Positions 22,802 through 35,100 of a DNA stretch of 64,000 bases are shown here, in pieces. The stretch is from contig JASJZH010000005.1 in NCBI GenBank assembly GCA_037178975.1, positions 6,014,001 to 6,078,000 of the forward strand. The letters run 5' to 3'. Below the pieces are notes generated by a model. It saw nothing but the letters and a program-made list of their open reading frames with translations. It was not told the DNA's origin and searched no databases. Each line of letters opens with the position of its first letter. The first letter of the stretch is position 1. Position numbers and translations under genes: made by a program. Origin of the DNA: Oscheius tipulae. Lineage: Eukaryota; Nematoda; Chromadorea; Rhabditida; Rhabditidae.

Positions 22802-23131
22802 GGAGTCTTGTGGTGAAAAGTGAGGAAGCAATATGGGACGAGAGGCTGAGAAAATGTCAACTTGAGTCATTATTACTCATCTCTATGGGAATCATTTGCT
22901 AAGAACAATTCATCAATTAGCAGTAACCATACTGTAGGTTGGGACAAAACTATACAACTTTGCAAGAGAAAGGAAGAATACGATTTGACGAAGACCGGTG
23001 AGTAAATGAAGAAGTTTGAACACAGCTCTATGGTTTGAAAGACATGCTCAAAAAAGATTAAAGAAGGGTTTAAAACATTATTGGGGTAATATTTAAACAG
23101 AAAAGCGTTCTGAACGAAGGTAGACAGTAGA
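22802..23131. repeat. diverged direct repeat, copy 1
   Basis: Shares a colinear series of blocks with 23530-23848: GTGAGGAAGCAAT, GAGAGGC-GAGAAAATGTCAA, GACAAAACNATACAACTT, GAACACAGCT and a final block near TGAACGA-GTAGACA. Spacing between blocks is nearly conserved, so this is an old duplication of about 330 bp. Confidence 0.7.
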
Positions 23132-23529
23132 CAGAAAATGAAGGCCCTTTTACAAGTCAAATAAATAAACGCGATAAGAGAGTAGGGGACTTGACGAAAT
23201 ACCGAATTGACTGGAGATTTCAATTGAAAAGAGTCCCACCTAAAATGTAGTTCGATTCGAGAGTTTTCCAACCGAGCCTACCTGAAAGTCCGCAGTGCAG
23301 GTTACGAGTAGACGAAACGGTCGGGGTAGGCAACAAATGACCTTGTCGGATTGGTAACTTCAGCGCCTCCCGATCATGGATAGCCAACCCGAAATAATAC
23401 GCATACATTGAATCTTGTACCCAGGTTTTTGCGTATTATCGTATTCTTACAGGTTGGATAAAACACGAGTATCCTTTGTATTTCGAATAGAAACGGAGCA
23501 GAAAACGGAATAGACCAGCTTCGGGTACT

Positions 23530-23848
23530 GTCTGGTTTCGTGGGGAAAGTGAGGAAGCAATAGAAGGCGAGAGGCCGAGAAAATGTCAAGATGACTCATT
23601 AATACGCATGTCTATGAGAATCGTCTGCTGAGTGATGGGCAGATATTATTAGTTCGGACAAAACGATACAACTTGGTGGTTGGAAGGAACAGTAAGTTCT
23701 AAAACAGAACGGAGAGCAAATAAAAAGATTGAACACAGCTGGGTGATGGAGAAGAAATCGACGAAGTTCGTTTTTGGCAAGAAGAGTTTGAGAGATCATT
23801 AAGAGGACCTTGCCGCATAAACGTGTCATGAACGACTGTAGACAATGG
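23530..23848. repeat. diverged direct repeat, copy 2
   Basis: Partner of 22802-23131 in the same orientation, about 730 bp downstream. On the minus strand both copies read into hydrophobic peptides with a similar C-terminal stretch (SCIVLS... and DDSHR or NDSHR), which suggests that a once-coding segment may have been copied. Confidence 0.7.
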
Positions 23849-26800
23849 TTTTTTAGGCAACATTTCTTTCAAATAAGTGGCAGGAAACTAAACTGTGGGA
23901 GAATTTATTAAATGGTAGTTTGAGAGTTTCCGAACAGTATCCATCCGAAAATGCGCTGTTCAGTTAGGAGGTATGCAAACTCTGAAACATAGATACGCGA
24001 GAAAGAAATAGAGAGCCTGATTACGGTGTTATTGTAGATTTCCGTTGTAGTCTGGTTCATTCTATTCATACAGATGTGTTGACTACTGTCTTCCAAGCGC
24101 GAGACACTGTCCTCTTCCGCTAGTTTAGTATTCTGTCAGATTCATCCAACTATGTCCCCTAATTGACCTAAACACATGAATTATCTCATCTCTCCAATTC
24201 GGTCACGATCTTTTGATCATGTCAGCTGTTTTTGTAGCTCTTGACTCCCCAATGCCCCACCTGTTGCCACAATTTCACCATCCCTCCCGTCAAAGCCTCT
24301 CCGTAATTTTTTTCCTCGTCCCGATATGTCCTCGCGTTCACGGACAGTCCACATATAGCGGCTCAAGGATCCTAAAATACTCGTTTGTGTACCCGAGACA
24401 GGAGTCCCTCGACTACACGTGGTCAGCCGGCGCGGAGAGACTGGAGAACGTGACGAGACCCAGAGACAGCAGTTGGTCATCAGCGTTCGCGGTCAGAGGG
24501 CCGGGAGAGTGCGGGAAAGAAGGCGAGAGCCGGGAGAGGCTGTCACGAAGCGCCCGGTCAGCTGGCAGGGGGCCGATTTGCAACCCTCGGTAAATATCGT
24601 AAAAACACGCCCCGGGGGCAGAGGACATGAGCGACGACACGTCCTCGCACCAGCCTATAGTTACTCAAAAAAGAGGACACAACTTTACACTAACTGTTGT
24701 TATTCGCTGTCGATTTGCCATAGTATAACTCTTTCGCAGCATGTCGCACCGATCGAAAATGATGGCCTGACTTCAACTTGAAGTAGATCTGACTCTGGTC
24801 AATAATTAGTTTGAACTCCCTTTTACTATCGCGTGCTGAATGGAACTCCTGCCTCTTTCGAATTTCCTCTGGCTGCAGAAAAAAAGAGATCGTAAGGGAC
24901 ATTTTATGCTTCACTAAGTCATTGACTGAGAAAGTACAGTCTGGAAAGGTTCAAGAAGATTTTAAACCAGTCTATGGATGAACTTGGTCCGACCGTTGGG
25001 CCTGACCAGGTCGGATCTTGTTCAATGAGTACATTCAAGAAGTACCAGCTGTTCCTCTCACAATCAGTTGACTCTGATCTTCATGGTCTCGTAGACTCAT
25101 TCGAAACTGTCCCTCGACTCTCTGGCAGACTGATATGTCACGTACTCATCCTGGGCGCCTTACTCTCCCTGCGTTCTGTTGGCAGCCCCAGGGGGGGAAC
25201 GCGACCGACACTCCTGCCACCCCCAAATGGTCAATAAGCCTTTGCCGGGAATGCCAAACACGTTTCACGTGTCACGCAGAGTGGGGGAGAGCGAGAGCGA
25301 GAGCGACTCCGCCTACCAAACGGGCGAACCGCGACCGACTGCTGAATGACTCGCACCGGGTGGCCCCCCCGATTTTGCGCCGGAGAGAGGCGGCCATTCC
25401 GCCGCTCCGCTTTTCACACTATTTGTCATCCGTCGCGTCCTCTCTCTCGCTCATACACCCTCCAGGCATTTGGAACCATCCAGCTGACGCGGTGGTCAAG
25501 CGGTCAAGCTGTCCACCTTTCTTCTCCTTGTGCCCAGAGCGTGATCAAATATTCACAAGCTCCCGACTATTTTCCTAGAATACTCCTACTCCCACCCCGT
25601 CCTTTTTTCTTCGAGGCTACGTGATAATCTACGCGGGGAACAATGTGATGCTTTGTCACGCCTACGTATGCTCCCCGTTTCCCATGACCATTCCAGGGCG
25701 TGACCGTTCGCAAAAGTACATGATCCTTTTTTTTACTGTCTGTAGCGTTTTTATTCTTCTAATACAAACAAAAGTTTGGCATTCTTCACTACAATCTTTG
25801 GCTAAAGTTTTTTCTCTGATCCTCACGTTCTCATTCAGCTCTCGTGGCATTTCTCCACTATTCTCGCTAAAAAAAAGTTTCGTAACCACGTAAAAGTTCG
25901 ATTCCATGACGTTCTCTCTACGTGCGTACCATCCTGCTTCCAGCCTGTGTTCCTATTGATTACAGCATGGGGACGGTTGTTCACTGTTGTTTACACCCAC
26001 ATTTTTCTCATTAAAGTGACCTTCTCTCCTCTTTCATCATAACTTTCAATAGGGAGCTGTGGGAATCCCAAAGATTATCCCATGAGCTAGTCTTGTAAGA
26101 AAGCTATTTGGGTCAGAGATAGTTTATTTCTCTTCGCGTACTGGAAGATAAAAGAACGTCTTTCATTTCTTCACATCGGAGCTATAGCCAAGTTTCTGTT
26201 GTCTCCGTGTTGTATGGGACGTTACTTTCAGAACAAACGGGATTTGACTGTTTATGAATCTACAGAAATAACAAACACATATACAGTAGACACATTATTT
26301 GATACGGCTAGCCTGTTTACACCATATCTTTAAACAAATGATGCACATTTCTCCAACTGTTCTGATTTTGTCGAAACACACGTCATCCTAACGTTCGCTC
26401 GATTGATTACTCAATAAGCCTTTTCCTACTTCCAAATCTTCCAAATATATTTATTCTGTTGATAACAGTGTAGCTTCCAGTCGGTTCTACCGCAAATTCT
26501 ATCAAGCCTAATAGGAATTGGAAAACACTTGGTATCATACTGTGAAAGAACGCTTTTCCTTCATATAATCTCCTGAAAATTTCTGTTCCCTTGCAATCTG
26601 ACCATTCCATTTGTCCCACGTTTTCATTCTTTTCCATTCCACTGTCACTATTCTTGCTTCTACGTGAAAACCGCCCTACATTGTCATTCATGGCTCCAGC
26701 TAAACACGCGAATTGTCCTCTCGCCGAAGATCCAGTCTTGTGCCCTTTCTCGCCATTAGCATATCGAACACCCTCTTCACATTAGCATAGAACGACATGT

Positions 26801-26897
26801 AATTGGGAGAGAGCCTGCTGGTGGTCTCTTTATCTTTGATTCTGGAGTGAGATTCAATAGATTAGCTTTCAGATTCATAGAGAGGCTCAACAACAGA

Positions 26898-28881
26898 ATG
26901 GCAGACGGCGACGGTTCGCCTGCAACGTCGTCCGATGACACACTGACTGATGAGGAGATGCCTCGACTGCCAGCCGGTGACCAGAAGATTATCGAGGTTC
27001 ATCCTGGCTTCTGAACCGGCCACAATCCGTGCGCTGCGTGCGCGCTATTCACAGCTCTCGCCTTGGAGCTCCTCTCGCGTATCGTTGCAATTGTGGTCCC
27101 GGGCGGTCAATGTTTGTTTTTCCAAGTGCGTCTGTTTGTGCTTCTATTCTCGTGCGTGCGCGAATATTCTCGTGTCGGGACCGTGGTCAACGACTGTCCA
27201 AACAGCTGGAGGCTCTCTCTTTCTGACGGCCAAAGCGTGTGACTATCTGGGGGAGACAGGAAAGACTGCGTGTTCGGTGACAATTAGAGGAGCACGCAGT
27301 TGCGTGAGGACGACTCGTCTCCGGGCTGTTGAACGCCGTCCTAAAGTACCAATTAGGCGGAGGGTTGTGACCCGGTCGCGTGGGGTAAAGCAGTCACTTC
27401 TCAGTTAAGGAAGAGGGAACAATGGCCCGAGAAAGCGAGGGATACTGTAACTGACGATGAAATCTTTTTCATTAGAAGGAGAGGGAAAAATCAAATGAGA
27501 AAGGATTACAGTAACTTGAGTGTAACTTAGTATGTCTGGTACCGAAATAGTCTAAAGAAGTCTCCGTTACAGCCAAGAATAGAACAGGGCTCCCAAAAAG
27601 AACTGCGCCGCGCTGCGTTCGCAAACAAACAAACAAACTCGACTCGATTGAAAAACTTTCTTGCGGGACTCTATTCGGAACAGGATCACATATTTCAGGT
27701 GAAATGCGGACCTCTGACTGCCAAAATGCACGTGGAGCAATTCGTCTGTCCTGGCATCCATCAGGTCTGCATTGAACTGGACGGAGAGATGGTCAGTCCC
27801 AAGGAGTTCACGATCCGGGCCAACAAGGACAAACAAAAGGACTGGAAGGGCAGCATTCGGATCGGGAAGTCGAACCTTCGAACTCTGATGGAAATGAGGA
27901 GTTTCGACTTTTACAACCATACACAGTTCTGTTCGGCCAAGTGTCAGAGCAGGAATTATATCACGCCTAAAGAGAAGGTAAGTTTTTTGAAGCACAATGA
28001 CAGTGACACCGTACTTTGTCTCGAAAATACGACAGTCTTTCAGGATCCGGACAGAGACAGTCGAAGGAACAGCAACGTTTCACAGAAGAGTGCCTCCCTC
28101 CCGATGTTCACCAATCCGCTCCTCACACAACAGAATCTGGGAACAGGGATATTCAAAGACACGACTACTTTCAATCACCTCATGCAATTGTCGACTGTTC
28201 TGAACAATAACAACGCGGCAGTGATGACAAAAATTGAGAAAGAGGAGCTGGTCGATGTGGATGACAGTTTCACCGAGGTCTCTTCCACTCCTTCGCCGCC
28301 TTCTCCCGAGCAGCTACTCCGTCTCTTCAACAACGAGCCACAGCTCTTTTGGGCCGAAGTTCGACAACTTGGTCTGTTAGATGAGGCTGTGGATCAGATC
28401 GTGACTGCTCTCTATAAGAGTAAGGAGAGTGCGGCCAATGGCGGATTGTCCATGGTTGCTCCTGTCTTGTCCAGAATCGTTAGCTCGTTGTCGATCACAG
28501 ATTCTATTTTGAACCTGATGAGGACGAGGCAAGTTCACAGGAAGGCCAGTGACAAACCGAGACTCTCGTCTGATTTCTCCTACCTGGAAGACGGTCTCGA
28601 CTCTCGGAAGAGATCCCTCGACGAGGGCAGTTCTGTCTCCCAAACCAGTCCGGAAGTCAAGCGACCGAGAGTTCAGTATCCTATTGGAGTCACTCCAGCC
28701 GAGGTACTTCTATTTCTTTTGTTCTAATAGTCTTTCAGTTTCAGGGTCTCGAGTCAAACTTCATCCAGGCTCTCCTTCAAGCCCAGTTGCAGCTCTGTCA
28801 ACCGCAACTCGACCTCCTCCTTCACCTTCCCAAACCCACCATCCCACTTACCAATCCTCTCCTCAGTATCTCCAAAGAGTA
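26898..28881 (+). CDS. GMEB: SAND-domain transcription factor, GMEB-like
   Basis: DNA-binding regulator of the glucocorticoid modulatory element-binding protein family. Exons 26898-26996, 27699-27977, 28044-28703 and 28739-28881, all joined in phase 0. Exon 1 is acidic (MADGDGSPATSSDDTLTDEE...). Exon 2 is a complete SAND domain: VKCGPLTAKMHVEQFVCPGI, the KDWKGSIRIGKSNLR core (KDWK contacts DNA in this fold), then FDFYNHTQFCSAKCQSR with the GMEB-type Cys cluster that binds zinc. Later exons hold a Ser/Pro-rich linker, a Leu-rich segment (FWAEVRQLGLLDEAVDQIVTAL) in the position of the GMEB coiled-coil/oligomerisation region, a basic KRPR motif and a Gln/Leu-rich C-terminus. The ATG lies about 26 nt after a TTTCAG. 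The first intron is about 700 nt and contains an (ACAA)n run. Confidence 0.9.
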
Positions 28882-29937
28882 ACGCTCTTTCCTGTGCCAA
28901 AAATCCTTCTATTTATTTGTAAATATGACTTTTATCTCTCCCCTGTGAAACTCAGGCCTTATTCTAAGTTGTAGAGGCTCTTTCTCTCGCATACTCTTCT
29001 GCTATAACGGGATACGCTACCTTCGTCTGATATTCGAGCTTTCACTTCTTCTCCTATTGTGCATTTAGACAGCGTGTGTGTGTGTGGTATAATAAAGTGC
29101 ATTACGATTGATAAAACTATATTGTCTGCAGAATAATTTCAAGAAATTTTATATTATGAACTGCCGCATGTTCCGAGACAGATTGAAAAAAGCGCGAGCG
29201 GGTTCTTTCAAATTTTTCTAGTTTCTCTGATTCCTTCTTCTTTTCACTGAGTTCTCCCTCTTCTCACTAATCTCTCGTCTGTTTCTGCTCACTAAAACGA
29301 TAAAAACGTACTTCTGCACTATGCCCACAGTTTAAAAATACCGAATTACATAAAAAAACCTTTTGAAAAACGAGGTTCTATGCAGTATTCTTTCAATCTC
29401 TTTACTTTTACATCTCTTTCATGGCATTTTGCATCATTTTCGCCTACGATAGCCAGTTTCCGTGAGAGTAAAAATGCTTAGCGTGAAAATGTCACGCGCG
29501 TAGGAATAACTTTCGATATAAACTTGATCGAAGCGGGAAAGTACTTTCTCCGTCAATGTCTATTTTTCATTCTTTCTATGTACTTTGACGCAACGCTTTT
29601 TTGCCATTGGCGCCACAAAAATATCGATTTTTTAGCTCTTCACCCGTTGCCAGAAATTAATAACAGGAGTTTCGGCAGAAAAGGAGACCAATATTTCGTG
29701 AGTTTTTTTTTAAAATTTTTCTTATTTGTCTTACTACAAATCAGTTACACTGCACCTAATTGTAAACTGACCCAAATCCCCGCCATTCCGCTCATTTTGA
29801 ACGCAGGACGTAACCACGTTTTGACTATGACGAAACAATCGAAGCGATAGGTTTTCGAGGCGTCGGCGCGTTGTTTTGTTCCCAACTCTCCTCGCAACTG
29901 TTTCCTTTTATATAAATGTTTTCAGATATATAAATAT
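28882..29937. other. intergenic region between GMEB-like and hnRNP U genes
   Basis: Holds the GMEB-like 3'UTR with a GT dinucleotide run (29,075-29,087) and an AATAAA at 29,091. Beyond that it is AT-rich with no supported gene. A TTTCAG lies 12 nt before the hnRNP U start. Confidence 0.5.
29091..29096 (+). terminator. polyadenylation signal AATAAA of the GMEB-like gene
   Basis: Consensus hexamer about 210 bp after the stop codon, in the correct strand. Confidence 0.6.
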
Positions 29938-32059
29938 ATGGCTACACGAAGTCGTCGAAGTGCCGGAGGCGATACTGGCGGTGTCAACGTCAATTTGATA
30001 CAACTTTACGACTTGGGGCGACTCAAAAAAGTTTGTTTTTCTTCATTTTATTCGCGAAAAACTAATAAGTACTGTAGCCAATTTTTCGGCACTCAACCTG
30101 TTTATTATTTATCGTTTCGAAGCCAGTCTAAACAATTATATCCAAAAACGATCTAGTTGAGAACACTAGACAATTATTTTTTTTTTAGGAACTCGAATCA
30201 CGAGGTCTGTCTATAGCTGGAAAGAAGCACGAGCTCGCCGACAGACTTGAGGCTGCCGTTACGGGAACCTACACTCCCGATGTTCCAACGCCCTCGCCGA
30301 AGCCACCACGAGAACGCAAGTCGATAAAAAAGGAGCCATCGGAAGCAGTTGAGATCAAGGAAGAACCAGCAGACGAGAAGCCAGTCGTACCAAAGAAGAC
30401 CCCGAAGAAACGAGCCAGAAAGTCGAAGGAGACGATCGAGGAAGAAGAAGCGGAAGAACCTGTGGCCACAACGAGCGAGCCTCCGGTGAAAAAGGCGCCA
30501 AAGGTGAAGGTTGAACTAGAAGACGAGCCAGTGCCAAAAAAGAAAAAGCCGAGGAAAAGTGTCGAAGAGGCGCCTCCGCCTACCCCCGTGGTCGAGGCGT
30601 GTACTGACGCGGTTCCCGAATTCACCGATGGTTTGATTTTCGTTTGATGCTATCAATTTGCGGATTCAGATGTCCCGCTTCTGAGTCTTCTGGCAGGAAA
30701 GAAGCAAATAAAGATGGAGGATGAGGAAGAAGTCGATGAGGACGAAAATGCTGAAAAGCCGACTCATAGTCACGGAACGAGAAGGGCTGTGGCCATGAAG
30801 ACGCCCAAGTCCAAAGATGAGCCTGTTGTGGAGAGAATGAAGTTCGTGGAGGTTCGTTATTCTGGTGCTTTGAATAAGTTTTGTTCTTCAGATCTCCGGC
30901 AGTGATATTTTCGACGATGACGATTCGCCTGATTATGTCCAGCCGGAAAGAAGCTCACCGCCGCCAAAGGAGAGCAAGCCACGAATCACGGAAGAAATTC
31001 GAGCAAAGGATAAGAAAAAGAAACTGGAGACCAGACCGATAAAATTGGAACCGTCCCCGGTGCCAAGGAAACCGCCTGTCACAGATCTCTGGGCTCAGAA
31101 GTTGGCAGAGGCAAGTTTTAGACTACTTCATCCATCATGATTAAATCGTTTTCAGTTGAAAAAGAAGAATGAGACCACAAATACACTTCCTAGTCCGACT
31201 GCGGTCGGGTCGAAGCCGAAAATAGTGGAATTGAAGCCAAAACCGAAGATTCCACAGCCGACAGTAAGTGTTTCCGCGTCGAGCTTCGTTCTGGACGATA
31301 TTCTGTCCACGCACGAGCAGCAGGCGCAGGAGAAGAAGCGGAAACAGGAACAGGAGGAGCTCGAAAGGAAAGAGGCCGAGCGTCGTCACAAGGAGAAGAT
31401 GGCAGAATTTCGAAAGAAACAGGCAGAGGATGAGGCAAAACGAGCGGAGAAGATGAAAAACAGACCGCCGAAGCCGGTTCCGGAACCGAAGACGGTCGTC
31501 GAGCTCAAGCCACATCCGTACGCGAGACCAGTTTCGGTCGAGGAGGTGGAGAAGAAGGTCGAAGTCAAAGCGAAGACTACAGAAACGAAGTCAGTGAGGA
31601 GATTGCCCCCTCCGCCACCCCCTCCACCGATTCCTGGACGCAGTGTCAGCTCCAGCTCTTCTGTCGATTGTGAGTTTTTAACTTTTCGATGCAAATTTCC
31701 CATTTTAGCGCCTGCTAGTACCAGTTCCAAGACTGATGCCAAAATTGCTCCGAGGCAGAGATTACCTCCACCGCCGCCACCACCCCCAATTCCCAAGGTT
31801 TTACCCTTTTCGGGGAAAGTATAAAACAGTTTCAGTTGCCTGCTCCTTCCAAACCTGCTGAAGACGTCGACGAGGTATCATTCTTCCATTCTGCAATGAA
31901 ACTTTGTCCGATAGAACTTGATAAGAGGATGTTCCCTAGATTCTTTGCTGTCCAGTCCAATCTTTAATCGGTCGCTTTCAGAATGGGACTCGTCATGACG
32001 AGGAGAAGGAGAAGCCGACGGTGGCGGCAGCTGACTCGTCCGAAGGGTACGTTTTTTTA

Positions 32060-32126
<67 letters not shown>

Positions 32127-35100
32127 TAAGTCTCTGAAGCTAAATTGCTTGGAAAACTTTGATTTGGATACAAAAGTTTGTAAGGACTATGAGAGAGGAA
32201 ACTATGGCCTTTCCAGAGAAGTCGACACGGCTGCGGTCACAATGTTCGCTGAGGTTATGCTGAAGGCACTAAAAGATAGACAACTTCGAGCCCCGGTTTC
32301 CCAAGATGAAGAAATAGAGGTATTACTTGTTTATTTATCCATTTAAGGCTAACGAAAATATAGGAATACGACCCATTCGTGAACGAGAACGGCGATCTGG
32401 ACGCGTCTGCCTACGTTCCGTCTACCGTCGGAACAAGGAACAACACGATGATCGAAGAAGATGAAGAATACGAGGAGGTGCCGAGCGACGACGAGATTGT
32501 GGGCGAGGTGGAGGACGAAGAAGACACGGACGAGTCAGAATCCGAGCCCGAAGAGCCCACGTCGAATCTGTCGCCGACGAAGAAGAGAGCACCGGCTGGA
32601 ACCGACGGCGAGATGGAAAAACTGCTTCAGAATCCGCGCGATCTTCTTCTGAAGGCCAGTACTGTTGTCTTCTCGAATCCGACTGAGGAAGTCGTCGATC
32701 CGGAAGGACCTCAATATATCCAAATGCCGTGTGCGGATGACTACGAGCCCGAAGAAGAGGAGAAGAAGACGCCGGAATACCATGGAGAACCCGTCCCCGA
32801 TGACGATGAAATTGACTTTTTCGCTCTCGCGGCAGGAATTCAACCGAAGAAGAAGAAGGAAATCGTCATAGAGGAGGAGAAACTGCCCTCGGACGAGAGC
32901 ATTGAACCCGATTACTGTATGTTTTTAATATTTTTTGGTGTAAAATTGGTTCAGATAATGCCGACCTTCATATCAAAGGAGCAGCCGACAAGAATTATAT
33001 AATCGAGCCGGAAAATGCAGACGGACAGGCTTTGATGTGGGGCGGAGTAAGAACTACCTATGGGATTCGTCTTCCATTCAGGTTTGCCTCCTTTGAGGCC
33101 ATTTTAATCAAAAATTTCAGAGACGTGAAGAAGGAAGACCAGGATGAGAATGCGCCGACGAAGAAGATCGTCTTTCAGATCAAGATTCTCGAGTTCATGT
33201 CGACAAAACATCTTCCCTTCGAAGAACTCGATCCTCACGATGTTCGTGTCGGATTCTCGTTGGGATCTACTTCTCTCATCGTTAGTTTATTCCAGTTTTC
33301 GAAAGCTAATGGAGTATTACAGCTCGGCGAGAGCCTCGACTCTTATTGCATCTCGAGTCTGGGCAAGAAGGCCACAAACAGCTTCTTCGCCGATTTTGTC
33401 GCCAATTCCGTCTTCCATCTGAACGACGTCATCACAGCCTGTCTCGACCTCGAAGCTGGTACCATCTCTTACTGGAAAAACGACCTGAATCTCGGCGTCG
33501 CCTTCACGAACATTGCTCTCCCCGACGGAGATGCCATCTTCCCGCACATCTGCATCAAAAACTGCCGGGTTGCGGTCAATTTCGGCGGTTTCGAAGGCGA
33601 TGACGAGGACCATCCCTGGAGAAAGTAGTTTTCCCTATTCTTATTTGTCTAAAAAGCAGTTTGAGAAATGAGGAATGGCGTTTCATGGCGGATTTGGGTC
33701 GCGGCGATTTGATCAGAAGCAGAAAGTCGCCGGACAGCAAGGCTGAATGCACAGTGCTCATGATGGTCGGTCTGCCCGGAGTGGGAAAAACGACCTGGGT
33801 CCGAGAGTATCTTCGCGATCATCCAGAAGAGAACTGGACCCTCATCAATCACGAGAGCGTTCTGGCTGCCATGAAGGTGCTTTTTCTAGAATCTCTTGAA
33901 AATAAAAGAATTCAGGTCAATGGAGTCTCAAGGAAAAGAGCCCACCAAGGTCGCTGGGACATGATAATGGGACTGATCGGCAAATCGCTCCAACGCTGTG
34001 TCCTGCTAGCTGCTCGTCGTCGCAAGAACTACATTCTGGACATGACAAACACGTCCAGGGAGACTAGGAAGAAGCGCCTGCAGCTATTCGAAGAGTTCCG
34101 TCGAAAATGTGTCATTCTGATGCCGACGGACGAGGTGATGGCTGATCGTCAGGCGAGACAGGCTCGTCAGGACGGAACTGCTCAAGTTCCACCTGAGGCT
34201 ATGCTCGAAATGAAGGCTGTCATTTCATTGCCTTCCCAAGAATTCGAGCCTTTTGAGGACATCTACTTTATCGAGCCCCCAGTCAACAGAATCCAAGATT
34301 GCATCGATCAAATCAATCGCTACAACGAGGAGGCGAGACCCTGGTTCCAGAAGAAGTACAAGAGACGCAGATCCCAGATGATCGGACTGGGAGACGGCAT
34401 CCAACGCAACGACCCCATGATGCCGAGAAAACCCATGCAGCCGTTGACCGTCCTCCCTCAGCTTAAAATTGCCGTCGTTCCGCTAGATGACCCATCGAAT
34501 CCTGGTCCTCTATCCGCCAGTTCAAGCCACGATTCGGCTCCGACTTCAGCCTCAGCCTTGGGATTCAGTGTTGTGGAGGACAGAACCCCGTCGAGACCGC
34601 CAGTCCATATCAGCATCGACACGACCATTCCGCCGCCTCACATCACACCTGGGTATCATTTTTATCTTTCTGATAATATACGTACTTCCAGCATGAAACC
34701 ACTGGTTCGGGTGACAATTCAAGATATTTCGGCTCCTTTCTACAGGTTAGTTTTGTCATTTACTTTACAAAATGTGATTTGAGGTGAGACGGTATTCGGA
34801 GGCGATGAGCCGAGCACTGGATGAGAAACCACCAAGATTTTGAAGAATCTATCTTTCCTCCTATTTTTCTTGCTATATTATATCTTTTTTCATTCTTTTA
34901 GAGTCGAACAAAAGTCAAAAACGTATTTCTTTGGCTCTCGTCTTCTGTGTTTCAGTGGAACTGTTCAGACGAACCGGGGAAGAAAGATGGTTTGGAGGAG
35001 AGAAGACGATTGTACAGTGAGTTGGTGTGAGATTCGGTGTGACAGAAATACGTTGTTCGAAAAGAATCCGGGTAGAGTAGATAGAGACCTTTGGTATATT

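Larger units (their letters stand above)
22681..26897. other. 4.2-kb region without a supported gene
   Basis: Contains a diverged tandem duplication (22802-23131 and 23530-23848) and GC-rich blocks at about 24,400-24,640 and 25,130-25,500, set in AT-richer sequence. Open frames here are long only in GC-rich or repeated segments and have no domain signature. The GC-rich blocks may be regulatory DNA of the downstream GMEB-like gene. Minus-strand frames in the duplicated parts are hydrophobic and could be remnants of a membrane-protein gene, which I cannot confirm. Confidence 0.4.

Noticed and set aside
25135-25578. 147-codon plus-strand open frame in a GC-rich block
   Set aside because: High Arg/Pro/Ser content follows from base composition, overlapping frames are equally open, and no domain is visible.
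25884-25912. B-box-like AGTTCGATTCC suggesting a tRNA
   Set aside because: No A-box or cloverleaf arms could be found at the proper distance. No tRNA or rRNA gene was identified in the window by eye.
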